Of a stretch of DNA of 64,000 nt, positions 12,193-23,749 are shown in pieces (position 1 is the stretch's first letter; each line of letters starts with the position of its first letter). The notes beneath the pieces were generated by a model that saw only the letters and a program-made list of their open reading frames with translations, made no database searches and was not told where the DNA came from. Origin of the DNA: Syncephalastrum monosporum B8922 (Eukaryota > Mucoromycota > Mucoromycetes > Mucorales > Syncephalastraceae); contig JNEN01001262.1 in NCBI GenBank assembly GCA_000697355.1, positions 483,695-547,694 of the forward strand, read 5' to 3'. Position numbers and translations under genes: made by a program.

Positions 12193-13163
12193 ATGAGCAG
12201 TGCGCCGTTTCGGGCAACGACCTTCTCTGCCGTCTTCTCAAACACACATGCCGACACGCACGTCCGAACATGCCCTCTTCGTGAGGACACGATCCTTTTG
12301 ACACTCCCAGACACAAGCGATCCGACCAGGCAGCGCTATTTTCATCCGAACACAGAACGCGATCCCAAGCAAGCGTCTTCCTTGCATGGCATTGTGCGCT
12401 GCAACGACTACCAGACCGTGGAAGCCATCCGATCCCGTGCTCGCGATCAGTACACCGTGGTGGTGCAGCTGCTTTTAGGAGGTTTTGAGCGGGACTCGCG
12501 TCTGACATGCACCTACACCATTCACATTGTGCTGGATCTGTCTGCGTATGTGATGCGAGGTTCGCGGATACCCAGTATGGCATGGTAAAAAAAGGAGTTA
12601 TATACTTTGGCTGAGCAAGAGGACGGCGCATATTCATGCATCCGGCTTTCCTGTAGGGCACGACAGATGTGGGCCGTGGCCTCACGTGCCGATGTACTTG
12701 CTTTTACTGGCGTTTACTATAGCGTCCTCGGTGGAGCTTACAGTTCTCTCAGCAAGGAGAAGTCGTCCTATGTAAGTCATTCTTTCTATAAAACGTATCC
12801 TTCGCATACTGATACGTCGATGCTTTCGATAGGCTGCCAAAGCAGGCTATCTGGCGCTTCGGCAGATCAAGCTGGCGCAATGGCTGCGTGATCCTATCCT
12901 GGAATGCAAATGCTGGCTGTATTATGCGGAAGACCTGATCCAGTTACGACGGTTCAAGAGAGCGGACAAAATTATTGCGCGTCAGGACGCGTTCGCGACG
13001 CAGCTGCAGGACACTATCGTAAGTGGACCATCCTCCTTCGCCTGCGTGCGTCATATCTGATGGAATGTACGCGTAGCTCTTGACTATGGTTCAGTCAGTG
13101 CAAGACAAGCGAGAGCAAGGGTTCCAGGCCATGCTGACAGAAAGGCGTGCAAAGAACCCTTGA
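12193..13163 (+). CDS. Conserved-looking protein of unknown function (four exons)
   Basis: Exons 12193-12545, 12657-12771, 12833-13018 and 13077-13163, 246 aa, with consensus donors (GTATGT, GTAAGT, GTAAGT) and consistent phases. The C-terminal half is helical and strongly patterned: MWAVASRADVLAFTGVYYS, YLALRQIKLAQWLRDPILEC, KCWLYYAEDLIQLRRFKRA; the last piece resembles a TPR-like helix pair. No signal peptide or membrane segment. I do not recognise the family and assign no function. The ATG at 12193 is the second of two nearby; the next upstream codon in frame is not an ATG. Confidence 0.75.
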
Positions 13164-13431
13164 TGTCTTGCGCACTCAGCCTGTACATACATATATCAGA
13201 ATCGTAGATGGATGTGGTAAGCACAAGCATAACTCATATCGTCATCCAGAAATCTACTGGATACCATAATCAGGAAAGATGGCTACAGTACTCCATAATT
13301 ATACGATGCGACGGATACCTGGTGTATTCCTTAATAAGACAGATGCGTGAAGCTACAATACATAAGGGGGACGGATAAGAGTGAATAATTTTGGTATTGG
13401 GTCTATGGGGACGACCAAACTCGAGGATATC

Positions 13432-14394
13432 CTAATCTAATGTCTTACTGGACCGCGTATAACCCACGTCGACTTGGATGTCTTTCAAGAGGAAGCTGTA
13501 AAAGAGCGGGGTGATGAAGACGGTCGACGCGTGCCAGAGGGAGTGCGCGTCAATGATGAACAGCCACGGAGGAAAGTCAAAGACCTCGAGGGCCATGGCG
13601 AGGCTGATAAGAACGACGGAGAGGCCGGCCCGCCACGCAAACGGCCTCCTCACAGGATCACCGAATGCATCTGTATACTGGAGAATGCTCCAAAAGAGCC
13701 AGAGCGAGGTCTGCAGCGTGCCTACGGTGATGCACGCCTTCATGTTGTAGCCATAGTCGAAGCTGTCTGCGGTGGACAAGTAAGCGCAGTGAGCAGTGAA
13801 CAAGACGAGGCAGAGCGTAGCCAAGAGGCCATATCGGTGGATGCGGAAGATGCGGACGAGACCCAAGAAAAGACAGTACAGGATATAGCCACCTGCGCTA
13901 AAGTAATCGAGCTTCTCGGTCAGGGGCTTGTCGCGCATGTGGAAAACTGAGCTCCAGAGCCAGGTGTTCAGCGCAACGATCGGCGTAGCAAGGTAGACGG
14001 CGCGCAGACTGTACGTCGCGGGCATGGCTTGCTGCAGGCGCCGGTAAAAGTGGAAATGCACAAGGCCATTGAGGATGGAGAACAAGACAGACGCGGGCTC
14101 TTGCATGCCCAGCAGCCGCGTGAAAGGCCACTTGCCGTAAAACTGATATACTTGCGGGACCGTGTCCAGGACAGAGAACATGCATTGGTATTGACAATCA
14201 TCCTTCAACGTCCACTGCATCACTTTCAAGATGAGCGAGAGATCATCTTTGTTTTGTCGTGCCAGCACGCAATTCGTAACGCAAGCGCGGAAAGGGGGGA
14301 GACGGTCGCCAACCGACGCTGCCACGTCTGGGACGTGAGAAAGCGTGATGACAAATAGCAGTAAAAGTAGCAGCTGCGGTCGTGTGATAGACAT
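13432..14394 (-). CDS. PER1: Per1/PGAP3-family GPI-anchor lipid remodelling protein
   Basis: Single exon, 320 aa. A signal peptide covers about 1-26 (PQLLLLLLFVITLSHVPDVA). A Cys-rich lumenal segment follows (ACVTNCVLAR, DDCQYQCMF). Several membrane helices come next. Conserved polar residues of the CREST hydrolase superfamily are visible: WLWSSVFHMRD (H152, D155), LTEKLDYFSAG (D163) and FIIDAHSLWHAST (D282, H284, H288). PGAP3/Per1 removes the sn-2 acyl chain from GPI-anchored proteins (in the ER in yeast, the Golgi in mammals). The family ends in a short cytosolic tail, as here. It lies 102 bp 5' of the end of the next gene on the same strand. Confidence 0.93.
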   Translation of the reverse strand: MSITRPQLLLLLLFVITLSHVPDVAASVGDRLPPFRACVTNCVLARQNKDDLSLILKVMQWTLKDDCQYQCMFSVLDTVPQVYQFYGKWPFTRLLGMQEPASVLFSILNGLVHFHFYRRLQQAMPATYSLRAVYLATPIVALNTWLWSSVFHMRDKPLTEKLDYFSAGGYILYCLFLGLVRIFRIHRYGLLATLCLVLFTAHCAYLSTADSFDYGYNMKACITVGTLQTSLWLFWSILQYTDAFGDPVRRPFAWRAGLSVVLISLAMALEVFDFPPWLFIIDAHSLWHASTVFITPLFYSFLLKDIQVDVGYTRSSKTLD

Positions 14395-14496
14395 GGTCTT
14401 TGGTTATCCGTTATTTGACGGACTAAAACACCATATGCGACAGCAAAAAGGAAGAAAGAGCTGAAACTTTAATACGTCTTTTTGCATTTATTGCAT

Positions 14497-16196
14497 TCAC
14501 CAAGGAATTTCAATAGAAGCGCATTCCGCTTTCCCGATGCCTTCGGCTACTACTTTCTCTGCGCTTGCCACGCACCCCTCGAGTAAAGGAATGCCCCTCC
14601 AGCAGTACGACCCAACAAACCATATTCCGTTCTTTCCCTGGCATGGTCCGAGTCGAGTCGCGTCTCCTTCCGTCACGAAGAGGCCCGTCTCCAGCGCCTT
14701 TTTCGATGCCATCGTGACCGTCGCTCGTTCAAACCACGAGACAGACAGCACCTTTTCCGGGTCGGGCGCCAGATTGGGGTTGGTGGTTTGGAGGTACGTC
14801 GGTGTAGTGTCGTCGAAGGTGTGTGTCTTGTTGAGAACATGGGTGGTCATGGTCGTGTGGTGCGGTGTGGAGATCATGAGCTTACTCTTGCCCGTCGGCT
14901 GCACGCGTTCGTCAAGTCGCGCCAAGTTAAGTGCGCGCCAATGTTTCCGGTTATCAGGCAGGAGTCGGGTATCCGTGTGGTTGATCACCACTGCTACCTC
15001 GTATTCGAATTGCTTCAGGCACGCCACCGTCGCTTCCATCGACTCGCGCAGCGACGCCTCAGCACTTGTCTCAATGATGCAGGCTGCCTGATTACCCTGT
15101 GTGGCAAAGATAACGTGATCGAATTCATAGGTACGACCGTGTTGATCTCGTAGTACAGTGGCGTTATCCTCTGGTCGGCGCTGGATGCTGATGATATGCG
15201 TATCGAGGTGGACATGCTCCAGCGGCGATGCAAGCCTGCCCACCACCTGTCGCACTCCACCTGATACCACGTAGGATTCCTGGAATAGTCCCATCGCCAT
15301 GTATTCTAGTAATGTGTAACCCCAATCTTTGAGAAAGAGCGTGATATTATGTCATCCCTTATTTACCCAGTACGTCGGCTGCGGGATAGTTGAGCATTGC
15401 AGTCCATGTGTTGGTACACACCGCGGCAAAGAGTGGAACAAACACTTGATGAACGAAATAAGGGTGGAAGTTGTGTTCCTGGAACCACTGTCCAAGCGTC
15501 TTTTGTGTCACAGGATGACACTTGTTACGCAAATGGCCTCGGTAATGCAGCCACAATGAAAACGCCATGAGCCATAGATACGACACCGCGACGACGTACA
15601 TGCGCCACCACCCCATGATCACGTGCTTGAGCGTATCCGAGAAAAGTTCGCTCGAGGACTCGAGCAGGCCAACCGTCCGAGATCCAGAGTACAAAAGGTG
15701 CGATCGGTTTTTCGTGTGTGCTGCCATTTCCGAAGCCGGGATCGCGATCTCGGTCCGACTAGGTGATTGAATGTCATACCAGCCAAAGCTAAACTTGGCA
15801 GGCAGGATGGGTATCTTGAGATGTTCGTATAATCGCATCAGGTGGGAGTAATAACCTTTAAAGCACACACCAGGAAACGCAGTTGAGAAATCGATCAACT
15901 CTACTGTTTGTTTGTGTACCTGACATAAATGATCGCATTGGCACCTATCATATGTAGCATGAGTGAACGCGTACATAGCACAAGTAGCATAGAGCTATTA
16001 CATCTATCCGGAAATTGGTAGGCGTAGTGATAGAGGCGGCGTCCATGCCAAGCTCCTGGTTCTTTTCGAAGAGGTGAGGCTCGAATCGGACGTTGCTGTC
16101 ATTGGCCTGGGAGAGCATATATGCTGAGGAGAGGCCGGCCAGGCCAGATCCAATGATTGCCACTTTGACCGTTCTTCGTCGTGAATCGTCAGCCAT
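14497..16196 (-). CDS. FAD-dependent oxidoreductase (flavin-containing amine oxidase superfamily)
   Basis: Three exons (16196-16002, 15919-15367, 15305-14497), about 518 aa. The N-terminus has the Rossmann dinucleotide motif VAIIGSGLAGLSSAYML. The middle carries SGGVRQVVGRLA and the conserved HVIFATQGNQA. The C-terminus has GIWFVGSYCWRGIPLLEGCV, typical of the FAD-closing motif of NAD(P)/FAD amine-oxidase-like proteins. The first splice is the least certain: I used donor GTAATAG and acceptor TGTCAG (82-nt intron); this family usually reads RIDVP at this point and here gives RIDV followed by unrelated residues. Substrate unknown. Confidence 0.82.
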
Positions 16197-19100
16197 GGAT
16201 ATTATGTTGGTGAAAGATAAGACAGAGTTGAGAAAGAAGAAGAAGCACGTCCATTCTCGAGCTTCGACCCTGTAGTCAAAAGTCCTCCTATTTTTTTTTT
16301 TCGGGCGCCGCATCTGCAGGTATCACAAAGCACAATTTAGGATCGGCACCTGCACCAGGGAAACTGCAAGAGTGGATGATCTGATGCCCTCATCTGACAT
16401 AACTTTATTTACAGGTATTCCACCACCCCAGGTTATCAACATGTAATCCAAAGCTCATATGTCTATTGCATTTTAATGTCTGTGGCAAAAACTCTCTACT
16501 TTCCAACGCTCGGTTCTTTCCTTTTTGCGCTTCTATCCTTATTACTACCAGGGCAGCCTATTGTGAGAATACTCTCCTGCTTCCTGCCCTTTTTGTTGTA
16601 ACAAACAATGCCATTCTGGCAATGTCAATGCCTTTTTTAGTCCGTGCAATTGGTATCCCCCTTAAATCATACATATTTTTTACACAACTTGGAAGGATGA
16701 TTTGAGATTTCCGAGTTTCCACTTTTCGGCCATTTATGCGGCAACTGAATGTTTTATCTCTAGTTAATCTTTCTGTATCTCAAAGAACAAGATCATAAAC
16801 ATGCGGAAATCTTCCTCTGAACTTCTTCCCAGAAGTGAATCATAAGTGGTAGCCTTTCTTATGGGTATATGAAGGACATCTACACTTGATCGTCTACGTT
16901 CCCTTCTCCCCTTATTGACGTAGCCAAGATGCATCGATCGGCATCGTACTTTAAAGTAGTCGTTTTACATATAGCTAATTCGACCATCAATAGACATACG
17001 GCTACAGTAGCAAGAAAGATAGAAAGCGCTCCCTCGCAATATTTTTGCGAACATCCATCGCTGGGAGTATTTACTAAGTATCAATATAGGTTTGACAAGC
17101 ATCGCTCCACTTATGCTCACTATTCGTTGAAATGCTCCCAGTCCACGAGCTCAAAAGGTCAGCATCTTTATGTCGGCATGGTCGGCCAAGCGCGTGCGAC
17201 ACATCTGGAACATTCAACGTACTCGAGAGATTAGCCCAGCCCAGCCCAGCCCAGCTAATCCAATGTGCTGATGTGCTACATTAGATATTTTATCTATGTA
17301 AGATGGTATCGCGTTCAGCTTCCTAAAGCTTTAAAAAGAGTATTGACTTACAGGAGTGTTTACAGTATCAGAGGAGTACTGTATAAGCAGTATACACGGG
17401 ATCACTTTCTGATACGGCATTACATGTCTTACTCACGTTTCCATATATGTTTTGCGTGCTTAGTAAGTAATTTCTGCCTTATGTGAATCTGTTACTCTTG
17501 ACGTCTTCATTACATCGGTCTGCAGGCAAATGGCAAAGCAGGGAATTTGCTGTGTACGAAAGTGCTATTAATATCATGTACAGTGTGATAATGCTATTGA
17601 TTTCATTTGGAGCAGCAAAACTTTTTAAAACGAAAGGAAGAGAAGGGAAGAGAAAGGTGAGAGAGAGGAAGCAGACATTCACGGCTGAGGAATAGGAAGA
17701 GACGTGATGTTTATGAGAGGGAACTGCCTTTTGGTTCTCCCATACTGGAATATCAGCTCCCTGAACTCGCTGCCCGGATGCACTCTTGTCAACAAGGTCG
17801 TTTGAGGTGCAAATGATCTTCGAGGAACTCCCTAAAACTGTCCTTCAGGCACACGCAGCCTGCTGGATCCCAATGTGGAATTCCAATTAGCCATTGCTGG
17901 TCTGTCGGTGCCAGGGGGATGCGGCCGCGCTGCGGAAGTTCTTGTATCAAGTACGTCCGTACCAGCCGGAGCGCATCCGTTTTAAAGATGTTGCTGTCGC
18001 GAAACTTGTGCCGCCTCCACAATGCTCTCACGCATCTACGATAGATTTTGTGAAGGCCTCATAGGTTATGCCATACTGGTGCGCCTTCTGCACTTGCTGC
18101 TTCATCTATCTCCATAAATGTCTTCGATGGGAAGAGCCCTGAGCTCGAGGGTCAATGCCCAGCAAAGCTTCCTTTCGCTCGTGGTGTCCATATTACTCGT
18201 AGTGAGCAATTATGCTGCAAATGGTCTTGGCTATCATCGTAATGTTCCAGGCAGCCAGCTTAGCTTAGCTTTCGCTTTTTGGTTTGGTCCCGTTTTACTA
18301 ACATTCATTACAACGTAGATAGAAGAAGGGTTTCCAGGAACCACCTGTTCTTATTTCTCAAACTAGATTTTTTGGTATGGACGCTGAAATTAGAATATGG
18401 GTCAGGTTTTTTCAGATGTTCCCCTCCTTGAATAACGGAGCTTATTGGGATCTGCGGTCGTTAGCGATGTGCTGCGGTTTACGGCTCTCCATGATGACGC
18501 TTGGCGTTGCCTGAAGCTGGGGATAGAAATAAGCGGAATGAGCACCGCAGGACGTAATTTAGGAACGGCTTTGATATAGACGACTGAGAAATGCACTTCC
18601 AACACAATAGCCAGAGGATATTGACGGATACAGACTTCACTGCATCCCAGCTGGTACCTGAAACCATTTAAAGAAGTGTTAAGAGAAATTCCGTGAAGGT
18701 CATAACATAACTGATTTAGAAATATAACGGGACATACACTGCAGAGTATGCGGTCGTTCAAACAACTTGTGTGGTACTACGTAACACCATATGCGGACAT
18801 CCAGAGGAGAAAGATTTTATCAGGGACCGTTTGACGTTAGCAGCTGGAAGCATGGGGATAAGTATGGTATCGTGTCAACACAATTTAGGGCATCCCAAGA
18901 AATGACTCGCACAGAGCTTGGCACGATGGAGGGATGAATGACAAGCAGTAATCTTTGATCAATTCTACATTGGTGGATGGTAGCTAAATAGCAAGGAAAA
19001 AGTAGAAAGCAAAAGCGTAGATGCAAAAATGTGGCGAAAAATATGACTAATTTGTATCCAGGAGAATTGATCGTGCCACCAGCATGTTCTTGCAGCATCG

Positions 19101-20316
19101 ACCCTTACTGTCTTGTTTCGGAGGCATGGCGGGTCTAAATTTGCGTAAGCTGTTATGCGCGCGGGGGGTACAGAAAAGAAAGGAAGGTTGGGTAAAAAAA
19201 AAAGAAAGATACTAAAACGCATGGAAGCAGCTTGCTGCCTCACCTCTGTCGTTTTGTCTTTCCATCTTTTGCACACGGGTTAGAAGATTACTGACCGTGA
19301 AAAGCGAGTTGCAAGGATGGAATACATCATTGCAAAGGTCATAATAGTAGCAATAATCCATAGCTATAAGTCCTCCTAAATTACTCCAACGCGGAATCTA
19401 TGAAGCAAACACACTATCGTTCTAAAAGAAATAAATTGCTGCTCACAGCCGCGTCCAACTGTTTTCCTTTTTGATCGACATTTGATCTTGGCCAGCCAGT
19501 GAATGCGGTCTTGTTAAAAACAACTGATGCTTTCCGTTTGTCTTCTTCTTTATCATGATATCTGTTCGAGAGCTTGCCCATTACGTATTATTCAATCAAT
19601 GACTAGTGAAGGTATAAACTAGTGATCAGCAAAGTTATCTATCGCAACAGAAAGGCGCTCCCGCGTGTATGCTGGCTGCTGCACCTTGCACTCCGCATCT
19701 CCGCACGCATAATTGACGTGAAACAGTTGGAAATTGTACCTTTCAAAATACCTTCGTGTCTATGCTCTATGGAAGCTTTATTGCATTCATTATTTGCAGT
19801 ACAATACTGAGCTAGCACAGTAAAGTATCTATATGCATCCTCAGATGCTGAGTCTATGCCATAATCGCTGCAGCCGATCAATAAATGCATAACGTTGCCT
19901 GAGCACTTCAAATCCAGGACTCCATTTGTAACTGACTGACTGAACCTTCTTATACTACGCAGTAAACAGTTCAGTGCGTTCAGTGCGGAGATACGCAGCA
20001 TTGAAGCAGTAAGACAGCTCAATATTTATGTAATGTAACTCATGACAACAATGGGGATCTTATGCAAGATCTACTGTGAGTTCGATCACCTGGAGTGCGT
20101 CAAAGTGCGTACCTCGCTTGACACACTGTTAAAAAGACTTCGACGCCCTCGTCCAGGTATGGTTCTATTCCTCTGTTCATACTGCCGAAAGCAGAACACA
20201 CCCATAACACTGGCTCAAAAGTAAGCCACAAACCGTGTGTAAATAAAGTGCTGCGGCAGACACGTCCTTTCTCCTTCATCGTTCTTTTTTGTAGTTTGCT
20301 GCGCAGCACCAGGATG
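16197..20316. other. Gene-poor accessory region
   Basis: Over 4 kb without a supported gene. A (CCCAG)n pentamer lies at about 17236-17256. The only stretch that reads like protein is a short minus-strand frame near 17789-18031. Other short ORFs lack codon bias and family resemblance. Confidence 0.5.
17789..18031 (-). pseudogene. Possible coding remnant of unknown origin
   Basis: An 80-residue minus-strand frame with protein-like composition (KTDALRLVRTYLIQELPQR, then TDQQWLIGIPHWDPAG). It has no plausible start or splice context and further frames up- and downstream are interrupted by stops. It may be debris of a mobile element or of an old gene. Family not recognised. Confidence 0.25.
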
Positions 20317-20617
20317 GACGTATCCAGAGAGATGTCTGACACGAAAAAAGCAGTTCAACTCTAATTTCACGATCACCGTCTCTCTGTTGAGCCAAGCCCT
20401 CATCCCAACGACACCTACGAACACCTACGATTGACGTATCCAGAGAGATGTCTGACACGAAAAAAGCATACACTCTAATTTCACGATCACCGTCTCTCTG
20501 TTGAGCCAAGCCCTCATTACGACAACACCCACGATTGACGTATCCAGAGAGATGTCTGACACGAAAAAAGCAGTTTAACTCTAATTTCACGATCACCGTC
20601 TCTCTGTTGAGCCAAGC
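20317..20617. repeat. Minisatellite: three direct copies of an ~80-nt core
   Basis: Three copies begin GACGTATCCAGAGAGATGTC at 20317, 20433 and 20537 and run through TTTCACGATCACCGTCTC to about 20617. Start-to-start spacing is 116 and 104 nt, the difference coming from a variable linker with ACACCTACGA repeats. Cores are nearly identical. No gene overlaps it. Confidence 0.9.
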
Positions 20618-21814
20618 ACACCCACACACAGGCACCCACTGCCTGCCCAGCACACCCGCTGTGCTTAGAATGCGACCCTGCTACTCATGATGATGTCGTA
20701 ATCACCGAGTTTAAATCTTGGATAATTTCCCATCTGAGTCATAGCAGCGTTGGCATTGTAAGGTGAGTGCTGTAGACAACATATAGCATATACTTTGCAT
20801 ATGTGCTTTGTCAACTTTTTTCTGTGATTGATAAATAAACCGTCTTTTCTGCGAGCCAAAATCATCCAAAGAGCAGACAGCAGAGCCCACACAGGTGTAG
20901 CCTGCCCCTCTATATGTACAGTATGTACATGTACAGTACTGTACTGTAGAGAGGATGATAGCGCGTGCTGGGTAGGCGTGGCCACTCGAAGCTATTATAG
21001 TCGGCCGATGCGGGGATGGGGTTGGTTTGGTTCCCCCGGAACCCAATCCAATCCTTTCTTCATCCTCAAGCTCGCTCTTTGCGAGTTTGCTTTAGTAAAT
21101 ATCAAAACATATTATGGAGGTATCATGAAGGATTCGAATAATGCGCCATTACCTGGACTATCTCAATAGGCAGAACAAGCCATGCACACAAATAATCTCG
21201 TATTCGATTTCTCCTTCACTTGATCATTCATGCTTCCACTTCCATGGCCGGGAGAATCGTAAGCATGATGCTCATCTCGCAATCAGTCAATGAACATAGA
21301 AGAATGGATTCATGATCAAACTGCTAATAGACTTGTGGTTTGACGCGTGCTTACCCGAACTTGTATCGTACCATCTTCCTTTTCCACTACTTATTGGGAC
21401 CAACATAGACTTGATTATTGTATTATATAGATCACCATCGCCTGTGTAGGTATCTACCACCTCACCTGGTTACTACGGATTACTATGCTTGGTCTTTCTG
21501 TGTTGAAGCAGTCGTACAATGAAAGCTTCATTAAGTTGCTTGATGTGACGTGAGTATCTAGATATCGTGAGAAATATCTGGGAGCAATGGTCTGACAGCT
21601 ACATACACATTATTCCGCTTATGCGACGCTAGTAATTGTAGACTTTATTGAAGCAAAAGTAAATGGTACTTTTCATGTGTAGGGGTAGTATATATATACA
21701 TGTAGTTTGATATACGCAGAAGAAGCTAAAGCAAAGGTAAGGTTTCGAACAAAAAATATTGTTTCTTGGAGACACACGGCGGCGCCGCCTTGCCACGGGC
21801 GAATGCTAAGTGGA
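20618..21814. other. Intergenic region without a recognisable gene
   Basis: About 1.2 kb of short ORFs; a GTACAGT-rich near-palindrome lies at about 20917-20948 (TGTACAGTATGTACATGTACAG). Nothing else was recognised. Confidence 0.45.
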
Positions 21815-22891
21815 TTATTCAAGCGCCCATGTCCAGCACTCGACACAGCGATGGATTTTGTTTCGAGCGCCGTTAAGACGCGAAGGCGACAACAGCTGAT
21901 CATGGTAGGCGTCCTGTTTGTAGTGGCGGATGTCGGAAGGGAACCATTCTTGCGCTTCCTTTTCTTGAACCAGGTCGTAGTCTTCATCTTCCTGGGCATG
22001 GTCATAGTCGTCGTCATCGTCATCGTTGCTGGTACCAAAGAAGTCGTCGTCGATCTCTTGCTTGTCGATCGAGACCCACTTTTCGTCATCCTCGGATACA
22101 GCCTGGCGAATTGCCTCAGCGGCAGCGGCTGGGAAGCAGCTGTACTCATCTTCCTTGGTCTTTTCCTCACCTTGGCACAGTGCACAGGAATGGTGCTGGG
22201 GCAGGTGCTGAGCGAAATGGCATAGGATGATACTCTTGTAGAGGAGACGGAATAAGTAAGAGCGTACGGTCAATGGCAGATTGCAAAGGAAAGACACGGT
22301 CTGCGAATGGCTTCTGTAGGCAGCCGTACCAGCAGAAGCAGCTGTGATGAGAAGAGGGCTACGCGCAGCATAATTGATCTCGTGTGCTTGTCTGGAAGCA
22401 GTAGAGGTGTAAAAGTAATACGTGTAGCTACGGTTGACACCATTCATGAATATACCAGCTTGAGTCGTAAGCAGAGCCGGGGCAACAAATCTTTGGAGGA
22501 CCCGTTCAACGGCGGTCACGCAGTTCGACGTGAGCGAAGGGACGCAGTAATGTGGCATATTAAAAGGTCCGTGGCCATGGAACATCCCACGCTTAATGCA
22601 GCTGGAAAGATATTTCTGGTGCTGATGCACAATCTCGTCCTTGTCATCCAGCATGTCGTAAGTGTCATCATTGCCGATAATGTCAGAAGAAGCGTTAGCC
22701 TGATGCTCTTCAAGCATGTCTTTGCGCGGCTAGCTGCTAGTCAAGGCGTTGATAAGGCCATGACCCATCGCATAAATAGGCCGGAAAATCCAAGCGTTGA
22801 GGGGCGAGTCCAACTGGTCTTGAGCCATCCCAGACACGCCGCGGGTGTGGTTAGAAGTAGATTTGAAGGGGTTCAATGAGAAATAGAGCAT
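21815..22891 (-). CDS. Unidentified protein with acidic C-terminal tail; in-frame TAG after codon 53
   Basis: A long minus-strand frame. From ATG at 22891 it reads 53 codons (…WIFRPIYAMGHGLINAL), meets TAG at 22732-22730, then continues open in the same frame through PRKDMLEEHQANASS to TAA at 21815. The 300-residue downstream ORF could itself start at 22717. The middle has a hydrophobic, possibly membrane-associated region (VRSYLFRLLYKSIILCHF) and the end is very acidic, with an Asp run. A 108-nt in-frame intron (weak donor GTGTCT, acceptor CAGCTAG) would remove the stop. Gene, readthrough case or young pseudogene: unresolved. Family not recognised. Confidence 0.55.
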
Positions 22892-23322
22892 GACCAATCA
22901 AGAAAAAAAAAAGATCGAGGAGCAGAGGAAGAAGAAAAAAGGAAGAGCGTGTAAGTATCCCTCAGGAAACGCGTCCTCATCCTTTCCTTTGGGTCTGTTC
23001 GCTGTTCCAACGATAAATGATAATCAGCATAAACACCGCCCCCCAACATCTGCGCTATGTGAGACTCAAAGCCTCTATATGCATCTTGTGACAACCACAT
23101 CACCACCATGCGACGGTACAACACGAGTGGCGTAAGCATATGAAAAAATAACTTTTTATTGACCTTCAGATTCAGATAATATCTCTTTGTGATTCATATT
23201 ATATGTAGGTATGTAGGTATAGTATTCTTTATCGCTGTTCCATTTTGTATTTCATAATGAGGATAGGACAGCCGTCTTTCTTTTTCTTTTTCTTCTTTTC
23301 TATCTTTGTTTTTCTTCTCAAC
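22892..23322. other. Intergenic region without a recognisable gene
   Basis: About 430 bp containing A-rich and T-rich tracts, including the pyrimidine-rich run leading into the repeat at 23323. No gene seen. Confidence 0.5.
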
Positions 23323-23735
23323 TTTTTTTTTTTTTTTTTTTGGTCAGAAAAGTGTTAGACCTATTATGGTATCATCTCTGGGTTACACATCGGCATGTCC
23401 CGCCGCATTGTCAGTTGAAGTGGATTATCTGCATTGTAACTTTGTTCTTTCCACATTCTGTGTTACAACAGCAGATCACAACTGGAGTTTGTTGTTGACA
23501 GTTCCACTGTCTCCACCAGAGCATAAGGAAAATTGTAAGAATGATCGCAAGGTTATAAGAAGAGGAAGATGTATGTTGGATTTGTATCATATGGATGAGA
23601 CTATCTGTCTGATTTCTCTCGCGTTTGATGGCACGGGGTGTAGTTGGGTCTCTGACGCATAAGAGTAAACATGCTCCGCGGAAAGATGGAAAACCCACAC
23701 ATTGGGAACGCGGTAATAAAACACATTTGTTTATT
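23323..23735 (-). repeat. Direct repeat copy 1, poly(A)-ended (retroposon-like)
   Basis: About 410 bp, closely matching 25078-25485. Read on the minus strand, each copy starts near a run of ATAAACAAA followed by TTTTATTACCGCGTTCCC and ends in an A-tract (about 19 A here). That shape suggests a retroposed element or transcript copy. No coding capacity recognised; differences between copies disrupt frames. Confidence 0.8.
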
Positions 23736-23749
23736 TACACGGACCAAGT

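Noticed and set aside
16929..17486. Two short plus-strand ORFs
   Set aside because: No codon bias, no family resemblance, A/T-rich surroundings and no splice or promoter context.
20317..20617. CRISPR-like array
   Set aside because: Only three ~80-nt repeats with unequal linkers in a eukaryotic genome; no Cas genes. A minisatellite fits.
20276..20653. Minus-strand 125-codon repetitive ORF
   Set aside because: Formed by the minisatellite; repeats shift frame between copies and no start or splice context exists.
21707..22225. Plus-strand 172-codon hydrophobic ORF
   Set aside because: Antisense of the acidic tail of the minus-strand gene at 21815-22891; Asp/Glu codons read as Val/Ile/Leu on the other strand.
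23306..23662. Plus-strand ORF inside repeat copy 1 that is partly conserved in copy 2
   Set aside because: The shared reading is explained by overall nucleotide identity; copy 2 is cut short by a stop and poly(T) encodes the N-terminus.
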